Assembly (NCBI GenBank): GCA_002369055.1
Contig: DFEL01000034.1
Coordinates: forward strand, 1 to 19,830
From: Cyanobacteria bacterium UBA3803
Lineage (GTDB): Bacteria > Cyanobacteriota > Vampirovibrionia > Gastranaerophilales > Gastranaerophilaceae
DNA length: 19,830 nucleotides
Direction of reading: 5' to 3'
In this document: piece by piece, positions 13,722 through 19,830 of the stretch
How the letters are laid out: each line of letters starts with the position of its first letter
Position numbering within the stretch: position 1 is the first letter of the stretch
Notes under the pieces: model-generated
Databases searched by the model: none
Seen by the model: the letters and a program-made list of their open reading frames with translations, nothing else
Told to the model about the DNA's origin: nothing
Program-made: the position numbers and the translations under genes

Positions 13722-13883
13722 ATGACCTTAAGCCATTATTCAGAATTTATCAAATTGCATAGCAAAACCGAATACAAACAAGTTTACAAAACCTGTTATA
13801 AAGACAGATTAGTAAAAGTTATACGCAAACTACATTCTACGAGCGTAAAAGAAATCCAAGACAAGTCCTCCGTCAACATTTAA
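13722..13883 (+). CDS. Possible small basic protein of 53 residues
   Basis: An ATG-to-TAA frame on the plus strand between rpiB and the immunity-like gene. The product MTLSHYSEFIKLHSKTEYKQ... is Lys/Tyr/His rich, has 13 acidic or basic residues in the last 25, and no membrane segment. GCGAAG lies 7 bases before the ATG, a weak site. I recognise no family. Composition is more protein-like than chance frames nearby, but the evidence is thin; a remnant of an integrase or similar DNA-binding gene is possible. Confidence 0.3.
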   Translation: MTLSHYSEFIKLHSKTEYKQVYKTCYKDRLVKVIRKLHSTSVKEIQDKSSVNI

Positions 13884-13898
13884 CTTTTTAAGTTAAAT
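13878..13898. terminator. AT-only palindrome downstream of the immunity-like gene
   Basis: ATTTAACTT and AAGTTAAAT form a 9-bp stem around TTT, 24 bases beyond the immunity-like gene's stop and at the end of the 53-codon frame. Weak as a terminator because it has only one G-C pair per arm and no U-run. Confidence 0.3.
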
Positions 13899-13921
13899 TA
13901 TAACTACATACTTAAATTTAT

Positions 13922-14275
13922 TTAACGACCGTCTTGTCTGCCTAAAATTTTACCATCTTTCTCTGAAATTTCAAAAACAACTCCGAAGAAATTTGCAGCG
14001 GAAATATTGCCATTTTCAAGTCTGTACATTCCCACAAAATGAGATTGAGATTTTATTTCGGGAAATGCTTCCTTTACAGATTGAACAGCCCATATTGGCT
14101 TTCCGTCAAGTGAAACAGCTGCAATATTTCTATAATTTGGGCTTTCAGGTGGTTCATCAATCAAAACTATAACTTTATCGTCATAAATATACATGCTTAC
14201 AATATCATGCTTAAAAGTTACAGTTGTATTTGGAAGTAATAATTTATTACCTTGAAATGCTATATTATTTGCCAT
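13922..14275 (-). CDS. Small beta-rich protein, probable immunity partner of the toxin-like gene
   Basis: A 117-residue protein with no signal peptide or membrane segment, predicted almost wholly beta strand (LLLPNTTVTF, VSMYIYDDKVIVLID, NIAAVSLDGKPIWAVQS, FFGVVFEISEKDGKIL). The alternation of strands with D-G-K-P-I-W and E-K-D-G-K-I turns recalls half of a beta-propeller blade set seen in several small immunity-like proteins. I cannot name the family. It starts 17 bases after the stop of the 1160-residue toxin-like gene, on the same strand, and has only a weak AAGAAAGA ribosome site. Size, position and lack of enzymatic motifs fit an immunity protein that binds the C-terminal toxin domain. 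Other options are a chaperone or an unrelated protein. Confidence 0.6.
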   Translation of the reverse strand: MANNIAFQGNKLLLPNTTVTFKHDIVSMYIYDDKVIVLIDEPPESPNYRNIAAVSLDGKPIWAVQSVKEAFPEIKSQSHFVGMYRLENGNISAANFFGVVFEISEKDGKILGRQDGR

Positions 14276-14292
14276 TTATTATCTTTCTTTTA

Positions 14293-17200
14293 TTAAGGAT
14301 TAGGAGGTAATTCTCTGATATTTGAATATTTATGAGATTTTTCTCCAGTTATGAAATATTGAGTTCCGCCGCCTCTGCCCCAGCCTTCAACAGGATTACA
14401 AGGACCTGTAATCAATTGAGTTCCGGAAGGTAATTCTAATTCAACAACATGTGATGGCATACCCGGTAATGCAAATTTATCTTTTATTTGAGCAGGAGTT
14501 AATCCTTCAATATCTTTCAATGCCATTACCCATACGCCTTTTGCGAATGAAGGCGGTTTTCCTTCTTCATTAAATACACGTACAAATCTTGTTTCTCTTG
14601 TAAGTTCAATCGTTTGAACATCACTGATTTGACCGGGTTTAAATGCAGCTTCTTTAAAGCCTTTTTCAACTCTTAAATATTCGTTGACTTGATCACCTGT
14701 ACGTGTGCCTGTAACTCTGCTATGACGAGCAATGTCACAATCTTCTCTTAACGTTCTTCTTCTTGTTTCAAGAATACCATTTAATTCTGCTCTTTGTGCA
14801 GGATCAGCAACATGGTTTACTTGTCTTTGAAGTCTGTCTAAATCGGCATTTAATGAATTTACATCAATTTCAAATTGACTTTTAATATCTTTAAATCGTT
14901 TTGCATCTAAAGTTCTAACGACACCACCATTAGCTTCACCAATAGCAGCCTCTAATGTATTACCGCTTCTTGCTCTCCTTTGTTCTGTTTGTGCTCTTCT
15001 TCTTGAATCAGCAGAAGCAAGACCGCCTTCTGTACCAACAAGAGCATTATTATCTCCTGTAAAGTTTTGAATTGCGTGTTCGTCATGACCTCGAACACCA
15101 TCTACAACAACTGTTGTACCAACATGCTTATGTGCATTTGAAATAATATCACCACGAACGACATAATTTAAAGTATTACCGTTATCTTTTAAACCGTGTT
15201 GTCTGTGTCCTGAAACAAGACCTTCAGTTCCAACTGCATCAAATGTAATACCTTTTACATCAGCATATTTTGAAGCTGTCAATTCAGATAAGGCACCACC
15301 CAATGAATGACCTGTTACAATAATTTCAGCGTCAGGATGAGCTTGTCTTACTCGTTCAACAAACTGAGATGCCTCACTAAATTGGTCAGGCAAACGACCA
15401 GATAACATTTGATGATCAACTCTTAAGTCTCCACCATCATCAGAACCTCTGAATGCAATAATAACTTTGCCGTCTTTTTCAAATGCTTTTGCATGGAAAC
15501 CATTATCAGCAGATTGAGAATCAAATTGATTCCAACCGTTAAGTCTTCTTGAATCGCCAGGTTTATCACCATACGCAAATTGAGATAAATCAGCAGCGTC
15601 TTGTACAAGTTCAGGAGAAACACCTATTCTCGATGCACCACTCCAATCACGCACTCTTGCATTTCCGCCACCTTCATTAATGCCGTCTATACCTTCTTGT
15701 CTTCTTGCACCTTCTTCTAACATTCTTGCTTGAAGAGTTTCAATACCTTCGCCAAATTCACTATCAGCATTTTTTCCAAGTAATTTCTTCGTTTTTGCAT
15801 GTAACTTATCTGCTTCATCTTTTGAAATTACAGCTACAGTTTCATCTTCATGGCTATATGCACGCAATCTGTCAGTTGCACCTGAATCACCGGAATCAAT
15901 CAATGCTTCCCAAACATCATCATCGTCATCATCTGTAACAACGGCTCTTGTTTTTACAGAAGTACCATCATTATCGTCATCTGCAACAATAGTTTTTGGT
16001 TTTACTGATGTATCTGCATCTGCATCATCGGCACCATTAACACCTGTTTTTGTGGTTGCACCGGCTTCATCAGAATTTTGAGCTTTTTCAAGTTCTTCTC
16101 TATTTTTATTTGCAATCTCATCTAAACCATATTTTGTAACTTTATAGTTTCCAACACCGCTTGCAAAGTTAAATAATGCTTGAGTACCTTGTAATGCGGC
16201 ATTTTCATAATCACCATCCACAGCACTTTGAACAGCACCTGTTGCTGCTGATATACCTTGTGAAAAATCAGAAACAGATTGTTTATATTTAAAGTTGCTG
16301 GTACCAACACCAAAGCCTACTGCTGAAACACCGTGAGCAATAGCACCTGCAACATCACCGTTTTCTGCACTTTGATATGTTGCAATACCTTCTCTTACTG
16401 CTGATGCCCCTGAATAAACTTTATTAAATACATCTTTCATTTTATCAGATGAAGCAATTGTGCTTGAAAATGCTGCTGCACTTGAAACTGCATTTGCAGT
16501 TGCATGCATTGCACCCATAACATCACCTTCAGCTATTTTTACACCTGCGGTTGTTGCATCACCGGCAACTTTAAGTCCGTTTCCGACCATGCTTATACCA
16601 CTACCAACTTTTTCAATAGTTGTACCTGTACTTACAAGTGTACCACCTGTACCAGCTACTGATGTACCTGTCGCTGTTGTTGCAACACCTGAACCTGATG
16701 TTGTTCCGCCTGCACCAACAATTGGAACACCAATTCCGAATAATGCACATAACGGAGCACCTACTGCCGTAATTGCAGCACCAATACCTGTAACTGTTGC
16801 CCCCGTAACACCTACGGCACCACCTGTTGCTGTTAATGCACCACCTGCTGCTGTTACACCAACACCGGCAACTCTTACTACATCACCAACACTATCAAGA
16901 GTACCACCTATGTTAGATGCAGTTTGAGCATATTCTCCTATTGTTTGTAATGTACTTTGTTCTGATTCATTACTGCTTTGTGCTTGAGCATTTGCTGCTT
17001 CTTGTTCTTGAACTTTTGATTGTGCTTCACTTGTTTGAGCTTCTACTGTTTGTTGTTCTGCTTGTGCTTGTTGCGACAATTCATCAGCTTTACTTCCGTT
17101 TGCTTCAATTTGAGCATTATTAGATTCAATTCTTGCTTGAAGATTACTACTTGAAGCATGTCCTTGCTGAGCCTCTTGAGCTTGTCTTTCTTCAACCGCA

Positions 17201-17775
17201 GCACCCATTGCCAATGAATATGCACTGGTTGCACCTGAGCCTGTTCCGTCATAAGTGCTTTCTTGTTGGATTTGCTCCATTAAAGCTCTATTTTGCTCCA
17301 TTAAGGATTGATTTTGTTGTTGAATATTTGATATTTCTATTGAAAAACCGTCAATTCTACTTGTTGAGGTATCTATCATATTTCCAAAAATGGAACTTGA
17401 TTGCCCCATGCGTTGACCTGCTTCTACCATTGATTGATTTCTTGATTTTGAAGCATTACCAATAGAAGCTGCATTACCTCCTCTTGATTCTACACTGTCT
17501 TTTGTTGGCCCTGATTTAGATTCACTTTCTCCGTCTTTTTGTTTTGCTTGTGCTGCATTACTATCTGTTTCAGCACTTTTTTGTTTATCTTCAGCAGCAT
17601 CTACTTCACTGCCGGCTTTTTTTACATCACCTTGTGCAGATTTAATATCTCGTTCTGCTTGATATATTGAAGCTTCTTCGCTATCACTCAAAACGTGAAT
17701 CAAGCCGAAACCAATTGTTGCATCTTCAATAAGTTTTTTAGCATTAATACCTTGTGGAATTTGCAAATCTGCCAT
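14293..17775 (-). CDS. Giant lipase-containing, polymorphic-toxin-like protein
   Basis: A 1160-residue protein with a layered build. Residues 1-30 are a short helical start without a signal peptide. Residues 35-90 and 145-275 are Ala/Gln/Glu/Ser-rich coiled-coil segments. Residues 303-404 form a hydrophobic Gly/Ala/Thr zone in which glycine recurs every seven residues. Residues 580-620 are Asp-rich. Residues 720-905 are a class 3 lipase domain: VIIAFRGSD at 771-779, GHSLGG at 822-827 (Ser824), a RGDIIS stretch with Asp876, and His897 or His900. Residues 925-1010 are charged helix. Residues about 1030-1160 end in a Gly-rich GWGRGGGTQYFI module like those at the tips of polymorphic toxins. Secretion could be by a type III/flagellar or other signal-less route; I cannot tell which. 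AGGA lies 11 bases before the ATG. Start, length and reading frame are secure; function is inferred. Confidence 0.85.
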   Translation of the reverse strand: MADLQIPQGINAKKLIEDATIGFGLIHVLSDSEEASIYQAERDIKSAQGDVKKAGSEVDAAEDKQKSAETDSNAAQAKQKDGESESKSGPTKDSVESRGGNAASIGNASKSRNQSMVEAGQRMGQSSSIFGNMIDTSTSRIDGFSIEISNIQQQNQSLMEQNRALMEQIQQESTYDGTGSGATSAYSLAMGAAVEERQAQEAQQGHASSSNLQARIESNNAQIEANGSKADELSQQAQAEQQTVEAQTSEAQSKVQEQEAANAQAQSSNESEQSTLQTIGEYAQTASNIGGTLDSVGDVVRVAGVGVTAAGGALTATGGAVGVTGATVTGIGAAITAVGAPLCALFGIGVPIVGAGGTTSGSGVATTATGTSVAGTGGTLVSTGTTIEKVGSGISMVGNGLKVAGDATTAGVKIAEGDVMGAMHATANAVSSAAAFSSTIASSDKMKDVFNKVYSGASAVREGIATYQSAENGDVAGAIAHGVSAVGFGVGTSNFKYKQSVSDFSQGISAATGAVQSAVDGDYENAALQGTQALFNFASGVGNYKVTKYGLDEIANKNREELEKAQNSDEAGATTKTGVNGADDADADTSVKPKTIVADDDNDGTSVKTRAVVTDDDDDDVWEALIDSGDSGATDRLRAYSHEDETVAVISKDEADKLHAKTKKLLGKNADSEFGEGIETLQARMLEEGARRQEGIDGINEGGGNARVRDWSGASRIGVSPELVQDAADLSQFAYGDKPGDSRRLNGWNQFDSQSADNGFHAKAFEKDGKVIIAFRGSDDGGDLRVDHQMLSGRLPDQFSEASQFVERVRQAHPDAEIIVTGHSLGGALSELTASKYADVKGITFDAVGTEGLVSGHRQHGLKDNGNTLNYVVRGDIISNAHKHVGTTVVVDGVRGHDEHAIQNFTGDNNALVGTEGGLASADSRRRAQTEQRRARSGNTLEAAIGEANGGVVRTLDAKRFKDIKSQFEIDVNSLNADLDRLQRQVNHVADPAQRAELNGILETRRRTLREDCDIARHSRVTGTRTGDQVNEYLRVEKGFKEAAFKPGQISDVQTIELTRETRFVRVFNEEGKPPSFAKGVWVMALKDIEGLTPAQIKDKFALPGMPSHVVELELPSGTQLITGPCNPVEGWGRGGGTQYFITGEKSHKYSNIRELPPNP

Positions 17776-17820
17776 TTTTTAGATGTTCCTAATAAATACC
17801 TGTTTTTATTATGTATAATA

Positions 17821-17838
17821 ACACTTACACTTACACTT
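17821..17838. repeat. Three tandem ACACTT hexamers
   Basis: Three perfect head-to-tail copies of ACACTT lie directly beside the palindrome at 17840, about 46 bases upstream of the toxin-like gene's start. They sit where the -35 region of its promoter would be and could bind a regulator or change promoter spacing by repeat slippage. Confidence 0.7.
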
Positions 17839-17839
17839 A

Positions 17840-17861
17840 TACATGTTTTTAAAAACATGTA
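17840..17861. promoter_or_regulatory. Perfect palindrome, probable operator of the toxin-like gene
   Basis: ACATGTTTTTAAAAACATGT (17841-17860) is a perfect 20-bp palindrome, and one flanking T-A pair extends it to 22. A further half-site, ACATGTTTT, lies at 17886-17894. It is 66-85 bases upstream of the toxin-like ATG and about 220 bases upstream of the divergent gene at 18084. A dimeric repressor or activator is the likely reader; a hairpin role is less likely because the loop would be AT-only. Confidence 0.6.
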
Positions 17862-17923
17862 ATTAGTAAAAATTGCCTTATTTAGACATGTTTTAGCCTA
17901 TCATAGTTAATATTCTTAATATT

Positions 17924-17973
17924 TTTTACAAGATAAAATTTTACAAAATTTTACACTTATTATAATGTAAAAT
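17924..17973. promoter_or_regulatory. Cluster of TTTTACA elements with an 8-bp inverted repeat
   Basis: TTTTACA occurs at 17924-17930, 17939-17945 and 17949-17955, and its reverse complement TGTAAAA at 17966-17972. The last two form a perfect inverted repeat, ATTTTACA/TGTAAAAT, across 10 bases, with a TATAAT at 17961-17966 between them. It looks like a regulator-binding array in the 308-base gap 17776-18083, which otherwise has only the palindrome, the hexamers and the promoter at 18024. Confidence 0.45.
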
Positions 17974-18023
17974 ATATTACAATAAGCCAGTAATATCAAT
18001 CGTTTAAGAATATGAAAAATAGA

Positions 18024-18052
18024 TTTACAACCTTGTCATAATATGATAAATT
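18024..18052 (+). promoter_or_regulatory. Candidate extended -10 promoter for the His/Cys-rich gene
   Basis: TTTACA (18024-18029), 17 bases, then TGA-TAAATT (-10 at 18047-18052), about 30 bases before the ATG at 18084. Confidence 0.45.
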
Positions 18053-18083
18053 AAAAATATTGCTAATAAAATTGGAGTATAAA

Positions 18084-18632
18084 ATGAAATCATTAGAAAA
18101 AGAAATAAAAAATATTTTAATTAATACAAAAGATGGAAATAAAGTTATTGAATACATAGAAAAATTGCAAAATAAAATAGCACATTTAGAAGAACATTGT
18201 GAACATCACCACCACGAAAATTGTGAATGTGGATGCCACGATGAAGAAGAAAATGAATGGCAAGAAATTAAAACTCCATATAAAAACAAATTAACAGTTA
18301 AAGACTGGGAAAATTTATTAAACGATGAAACTATTTTTAATAAAGATTCTCTTATTATAATGAAAAGAATGCGACATATAGCAGCACCGACAAGTAGTGC
18401 AGAATTAGCGGATATGTTTGGATTTGGAGCAATGTATTATAAAATGGAAATTAATAAGCTTGCAAAAAGAATTGAGCAAAAATTAAATATTTCAGATTTA
18501 AAAGAATATTCATGGTCAATACTTTTTGACGGCTGGGAAAACAGTGACTCAACCGAAAGAATTTTTGCACTAAACTCAGAATTATACGAAGCACTTGGCA
18601 ATATTGATTTATCTAATATTGCATTAAGATAG
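18084..18632 (+). CDS. His/Cys-rich protein with an McrB-associated N-terminal-like domain
   Basis: A 182-residue protein from the ATG at 18084, which has GGAG seven bases upstream. The longer frame from 18060 begins without one. Residues 1-36 are a charged helix. Residues 38-52 read HC-E-HHHH-x-x-C-x-C-x-CH, a strong metal-binding candidate with eleven His/Cys in 15 positions. Residues 70-172 (VKDWENLLNDETIFNKDSLIIMKRM, then SAELADMFGFGAMYYKMEINKLAKRIEQ, then SWSILFDGW) follow the pattern W-x-x-x-L-x-x-x-x-(I/V)-F-x-x-x-(A/S)-L and Y-N/K-x-x-x-x-x-L-A-(R/K)-R that I know from N-terminal domains found with McrB-type restriction ATPases. No ATPase or nuclease is present here, so this would be a stand-alone form. 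Role unknown. Confidence 0.7.
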   Translation: MKSLEKEIKNILINTKDGNKVIEYIEKLQNKIAHLEEHCEHHHHENCECGCHDEEENEWQEIKTPYKNKLTVKDWENLLNDETIFNKDSLIIMKRMRHIAAPTSSAELADMFGFGAMYYKMEINKLAKRIEQKLNISDLKEYSWSILFDGWENSDSTERIFALNSELYEALGNIDLSNIALR

Positions 18633-18642
18633 GATTTATTAA

Positions 18643-19160
18643 ATGAAATTAATAATAGCAACATTAGCAGTATCATTTGTGATAGCATTCATAATTTGGC
18701 AGTTTAAAGTTATGATGAAATATACGTTTAAATTTGACAATATGAGTATTGATGAAAAAATAAACTTATTATTTTAAATAAAGAAAAAATTTTTTTTAAA
18801 GACATTGACCATATAGAAATAAACGAGTTAGAACAACCTAAATTATATGAAAAATTATTGTCAAAAGGTGCTGCGTATAACTATATATCTGAAATAAAAA
18901 TATACCTAAAAAATGGCAATCAAAAAAAATGTACATTTAATTACAAAGCTCACTTATACAAAACACTTAAGCAACTTCAGCAATATATTACAATAAATTC
19001 TGATATAGAAATATATAATCAAAAAGGTCTACCTAATTGGCTGGTACTAATCCTGTTAATATTAAGTTGTGTACTCATAATTATATTATTGCAAGTCAAC
19101 TATTTACACTATTTACAAGTTGTAACCGTTGCACTTAATTTGCCGGGACACTTTATATAA
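18643..19160 (+). pseudogene. Frameshifted membrane protein gene (two TM segments, PH-like middle)
   Basis: The first frame (18643-18777, 44 codons) starts with an ATG preceded by AGGA and encodes a membrane helix (LIIATLAVSFVIAFIIW) then a short soluble part. At the six-A run 18755-18760 the reading shifts: the -1 frame continues without a stop from about 18756 to 19160. It encodes DEKNKLIILNKEKIFFKDIDHIEI, a strand-rich middle and a second membrane helix (WLVLILLILSCVLIIILL). One missing A in that run would join both into a protein of about 170 residues. The 100-codon piece from a TTG at 18858 is therefore not a separate gene. The 3' end overlaps the convergent prepilin gene by 52 bases. 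The break may be real, a sequencing error, or programmed slippage at the A-run. Confidence 0.7.
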
Positions 19161-19777
19161 TCCATATTACCATTTAATATAACCCAAGCAGTACATTTCT
19201 CACCGTTACTACCAATACAAGCACCTACGTTATCCTGTGAATAAGGAATAAAACCATCCTCTTTTTTATCTGAATTCAAAATAAAAGTAAAATGGTCAGT
19301 ACCTAATTGGTGCCTTCCTTTATTTGGTCCATCAAGATCAACCTCAACACTAATATCATTATTATCGGGACTTTCAATTGAAATAGCAGTTCCATCTGCA
19401 AGTATAAAATCATACCCCGGATTTGGTATCCAATTTGATAAAGTACCATCTAAATTATTTACTCTACTTTGAACAAAACAGCTACTTTGATAACCACAAT
19501 TTTTTGAAATTTTCATAAATTCAGTAATTCTATCTGCGGCTTTTTTAGAACCTGCTTGAGTAGGAGTTAATCCCCATTCATCAATAGGACCATACACAGC
19601 AGCTGCACGACCGTAAGCATCATTCAAATTTGAATAAATTTTTTGCAATTTAGCAACCTTTTCTTTATTGTTTGTTGACTGATTTAAATTTGGCAATGTC
19701 AATGCGGCAACAACACCTATTACACCCATTACAATTAATGTTTCCGCAAGAGTAAATGATTTTAAAAATTTAAACAT
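19109..19777 (-). CDS. Type II/IV pilin-like prepilin
   Basis: A 222-residue protein with a type IV prepilin-like N-terminus. A short basic leader (MFKFLKS) is followed by FTLAETLIVMGVIGVVAALTLP, with Phe8 at +1 and Glu12 at +5 of the mature protein. The residue before the cleavage point is Ser7, where most prepilins have Gly. The mature part has an extended helix (about 25-60) and a globular, beta-rich C-terminal part with three Cys pairs (C93/C99, then around 187-193, and near the end), suited to disulfides outside the cytoplasm. It is a pseudopilin, pilin or secretion component; the lineage carries many such genes. AGGTG stands eight bases before the ATG at 19777. The 3' end overlaps the broken membrane gene. 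Confidence 0.85.
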   Translation of the reverse strand: MFKFLKSFTLAETLIVMGVIGVVAALTLPNLNQSTNNKEKVAKLQKIYSNLNDAYGRAAAVYGPIDEWGLTPTQAGSKKAADRITEFMKISKNCGYQSSCFVQSRVNNLDGTLSNWIPNPGYDFILADGTAISIESPDNNDISVEVDLDGPNKGRHQLGTDHFTFILNSDKKEDGFIPYSQDNVGACIGSNGEKCTAWVILNGNMDYIKCPGKLSATVTTCK

Positions 19778-19813
19778 AATAGCACACCTTTCGTATGTAT
19801 AAAAAATAATTTT

Positions 19814-19830
19814 ACTGGATAATATCCAGT
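19814..19830. promoter_or_regulatory. Perfect 7-bp inverted repeat upstream of the prepilin gene
   Basis: ACTGGAT and ATCCAGT around a 3-base loop, at the window edge and about 40 bases before the prepilin ATG. On the minus strand it is followed by a T-rich stretch, so it may be the terminator of a gene beyond the edge or an operator. The window end prevents a decision. Confidence 0.4.

Noticed and set aside
16460..16927. 155-codon plus-strand frame rich in Pro, Ala, Thr and Val
   Set aside because: It is the shadow of the glycine/alanine/threonine repeat zone on the opposite strand.
14293..17775. RHS, CdiA or LXG toxin
   Set aside because: No YD repeats, no hemagglutinin-type beta-helix, no signal peptide and no clear LXG motif were seen.
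18858..19160. Separate 100-residue gene with a TTG start
   Set aside because: The frame is open well upstream and continues the 44-codon membrane ORF after a one-base shift, so it is the 3' part of a broken gene.
1..19830. CRISPR array or cas genes
   Set aside because: No regularly spaced repeats and no Cas-like motifs were found.
1..19830. Insertion sequence or prophage
   Set aside because: No transposase, integrase or phage structural gene and no terminal inverted repeats with target duplication were recognised.

Overview
The window is AT-rich, densely coded bacterial DNA. Several traits point to the non-photosynthetic relatives of Cyanobacteria (Melainabacteria/Vampirovibrionia, Gastranaerophilales type), held at moderate confidence: a flagellar export cluster, a prepilin with the FTLAETLIVMG(V)IGVVAALTLP style of N-terminus common in that group, a short Tic20-like membrane protein, and a compact Ssb. 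No rRNA or long housekeeping marker is present to settle it.

Layout. (1) 1-3539, minus strand: flagellar switch and export genes in the order fliN/Y-like, fliO, fliP, fliQ, fliR, reading toward the left edge. FliQ carries an unusual tail of about 80 residues, and the switch protein has two SpoA domains and an acidic repeat tail. (2) 3634-6636, minus: two tandem PlsC-type acyltransferases, a short single-stranded DNA-binding protein and a four-carbon-acid-sugar kinase-like protein in one tight unit. (3) 6717-9125, plus: a very long phosphohexomutase. Its best start is at 6855, but an in-frame signal-peptide-like extension precedes it. (4) 9160-10642: two convergent tRNA-Leu genes (GAG and CAG) bracket about 1.3 kb with an orphan gene, a possible 45-codon remnant and several strong stem-loops. 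(5) 10657-13629, minus: isochorismatase-like hydrolase, Tic20-like protein, a nine-repeat TPR protein, RsfS and RpiB.

(6) 13922-17775, minus, is the most interesting part. A 1160-residue protein without a signal peptide has coiled-coil N-terminal segments, a glycine heptad-repeat hydrophobic zone, a class 3 lipase domain with a visible Ser-Asp-His set, and a C-terminal module that looks like a polymorphic-toxin tip. A 117-residue protein follows 17 bases downstream, where an immunity gene is expected. (7) 17776-18083 is a regulatory region between divergent genes, with a perfect 20-bp palindrome, three tandem hexamers and a cluster of TTTTACA elements. (8) 18084-19777: a His/Cys-rich protein resembling McrB-associated N-terminal domains, a membrane gene broken by a single frameshift in an A-run, and a convergent prepilin gene that overlaps its 3' end.

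The housekeeping parts (flagellum, lipid acylation, RsfS/RpiB, tRNAs) look ordinary. The accessory signals are concentrated in 9244-10560 and 13700-19160. Family names come from motif recognition by eye; no database search was run.
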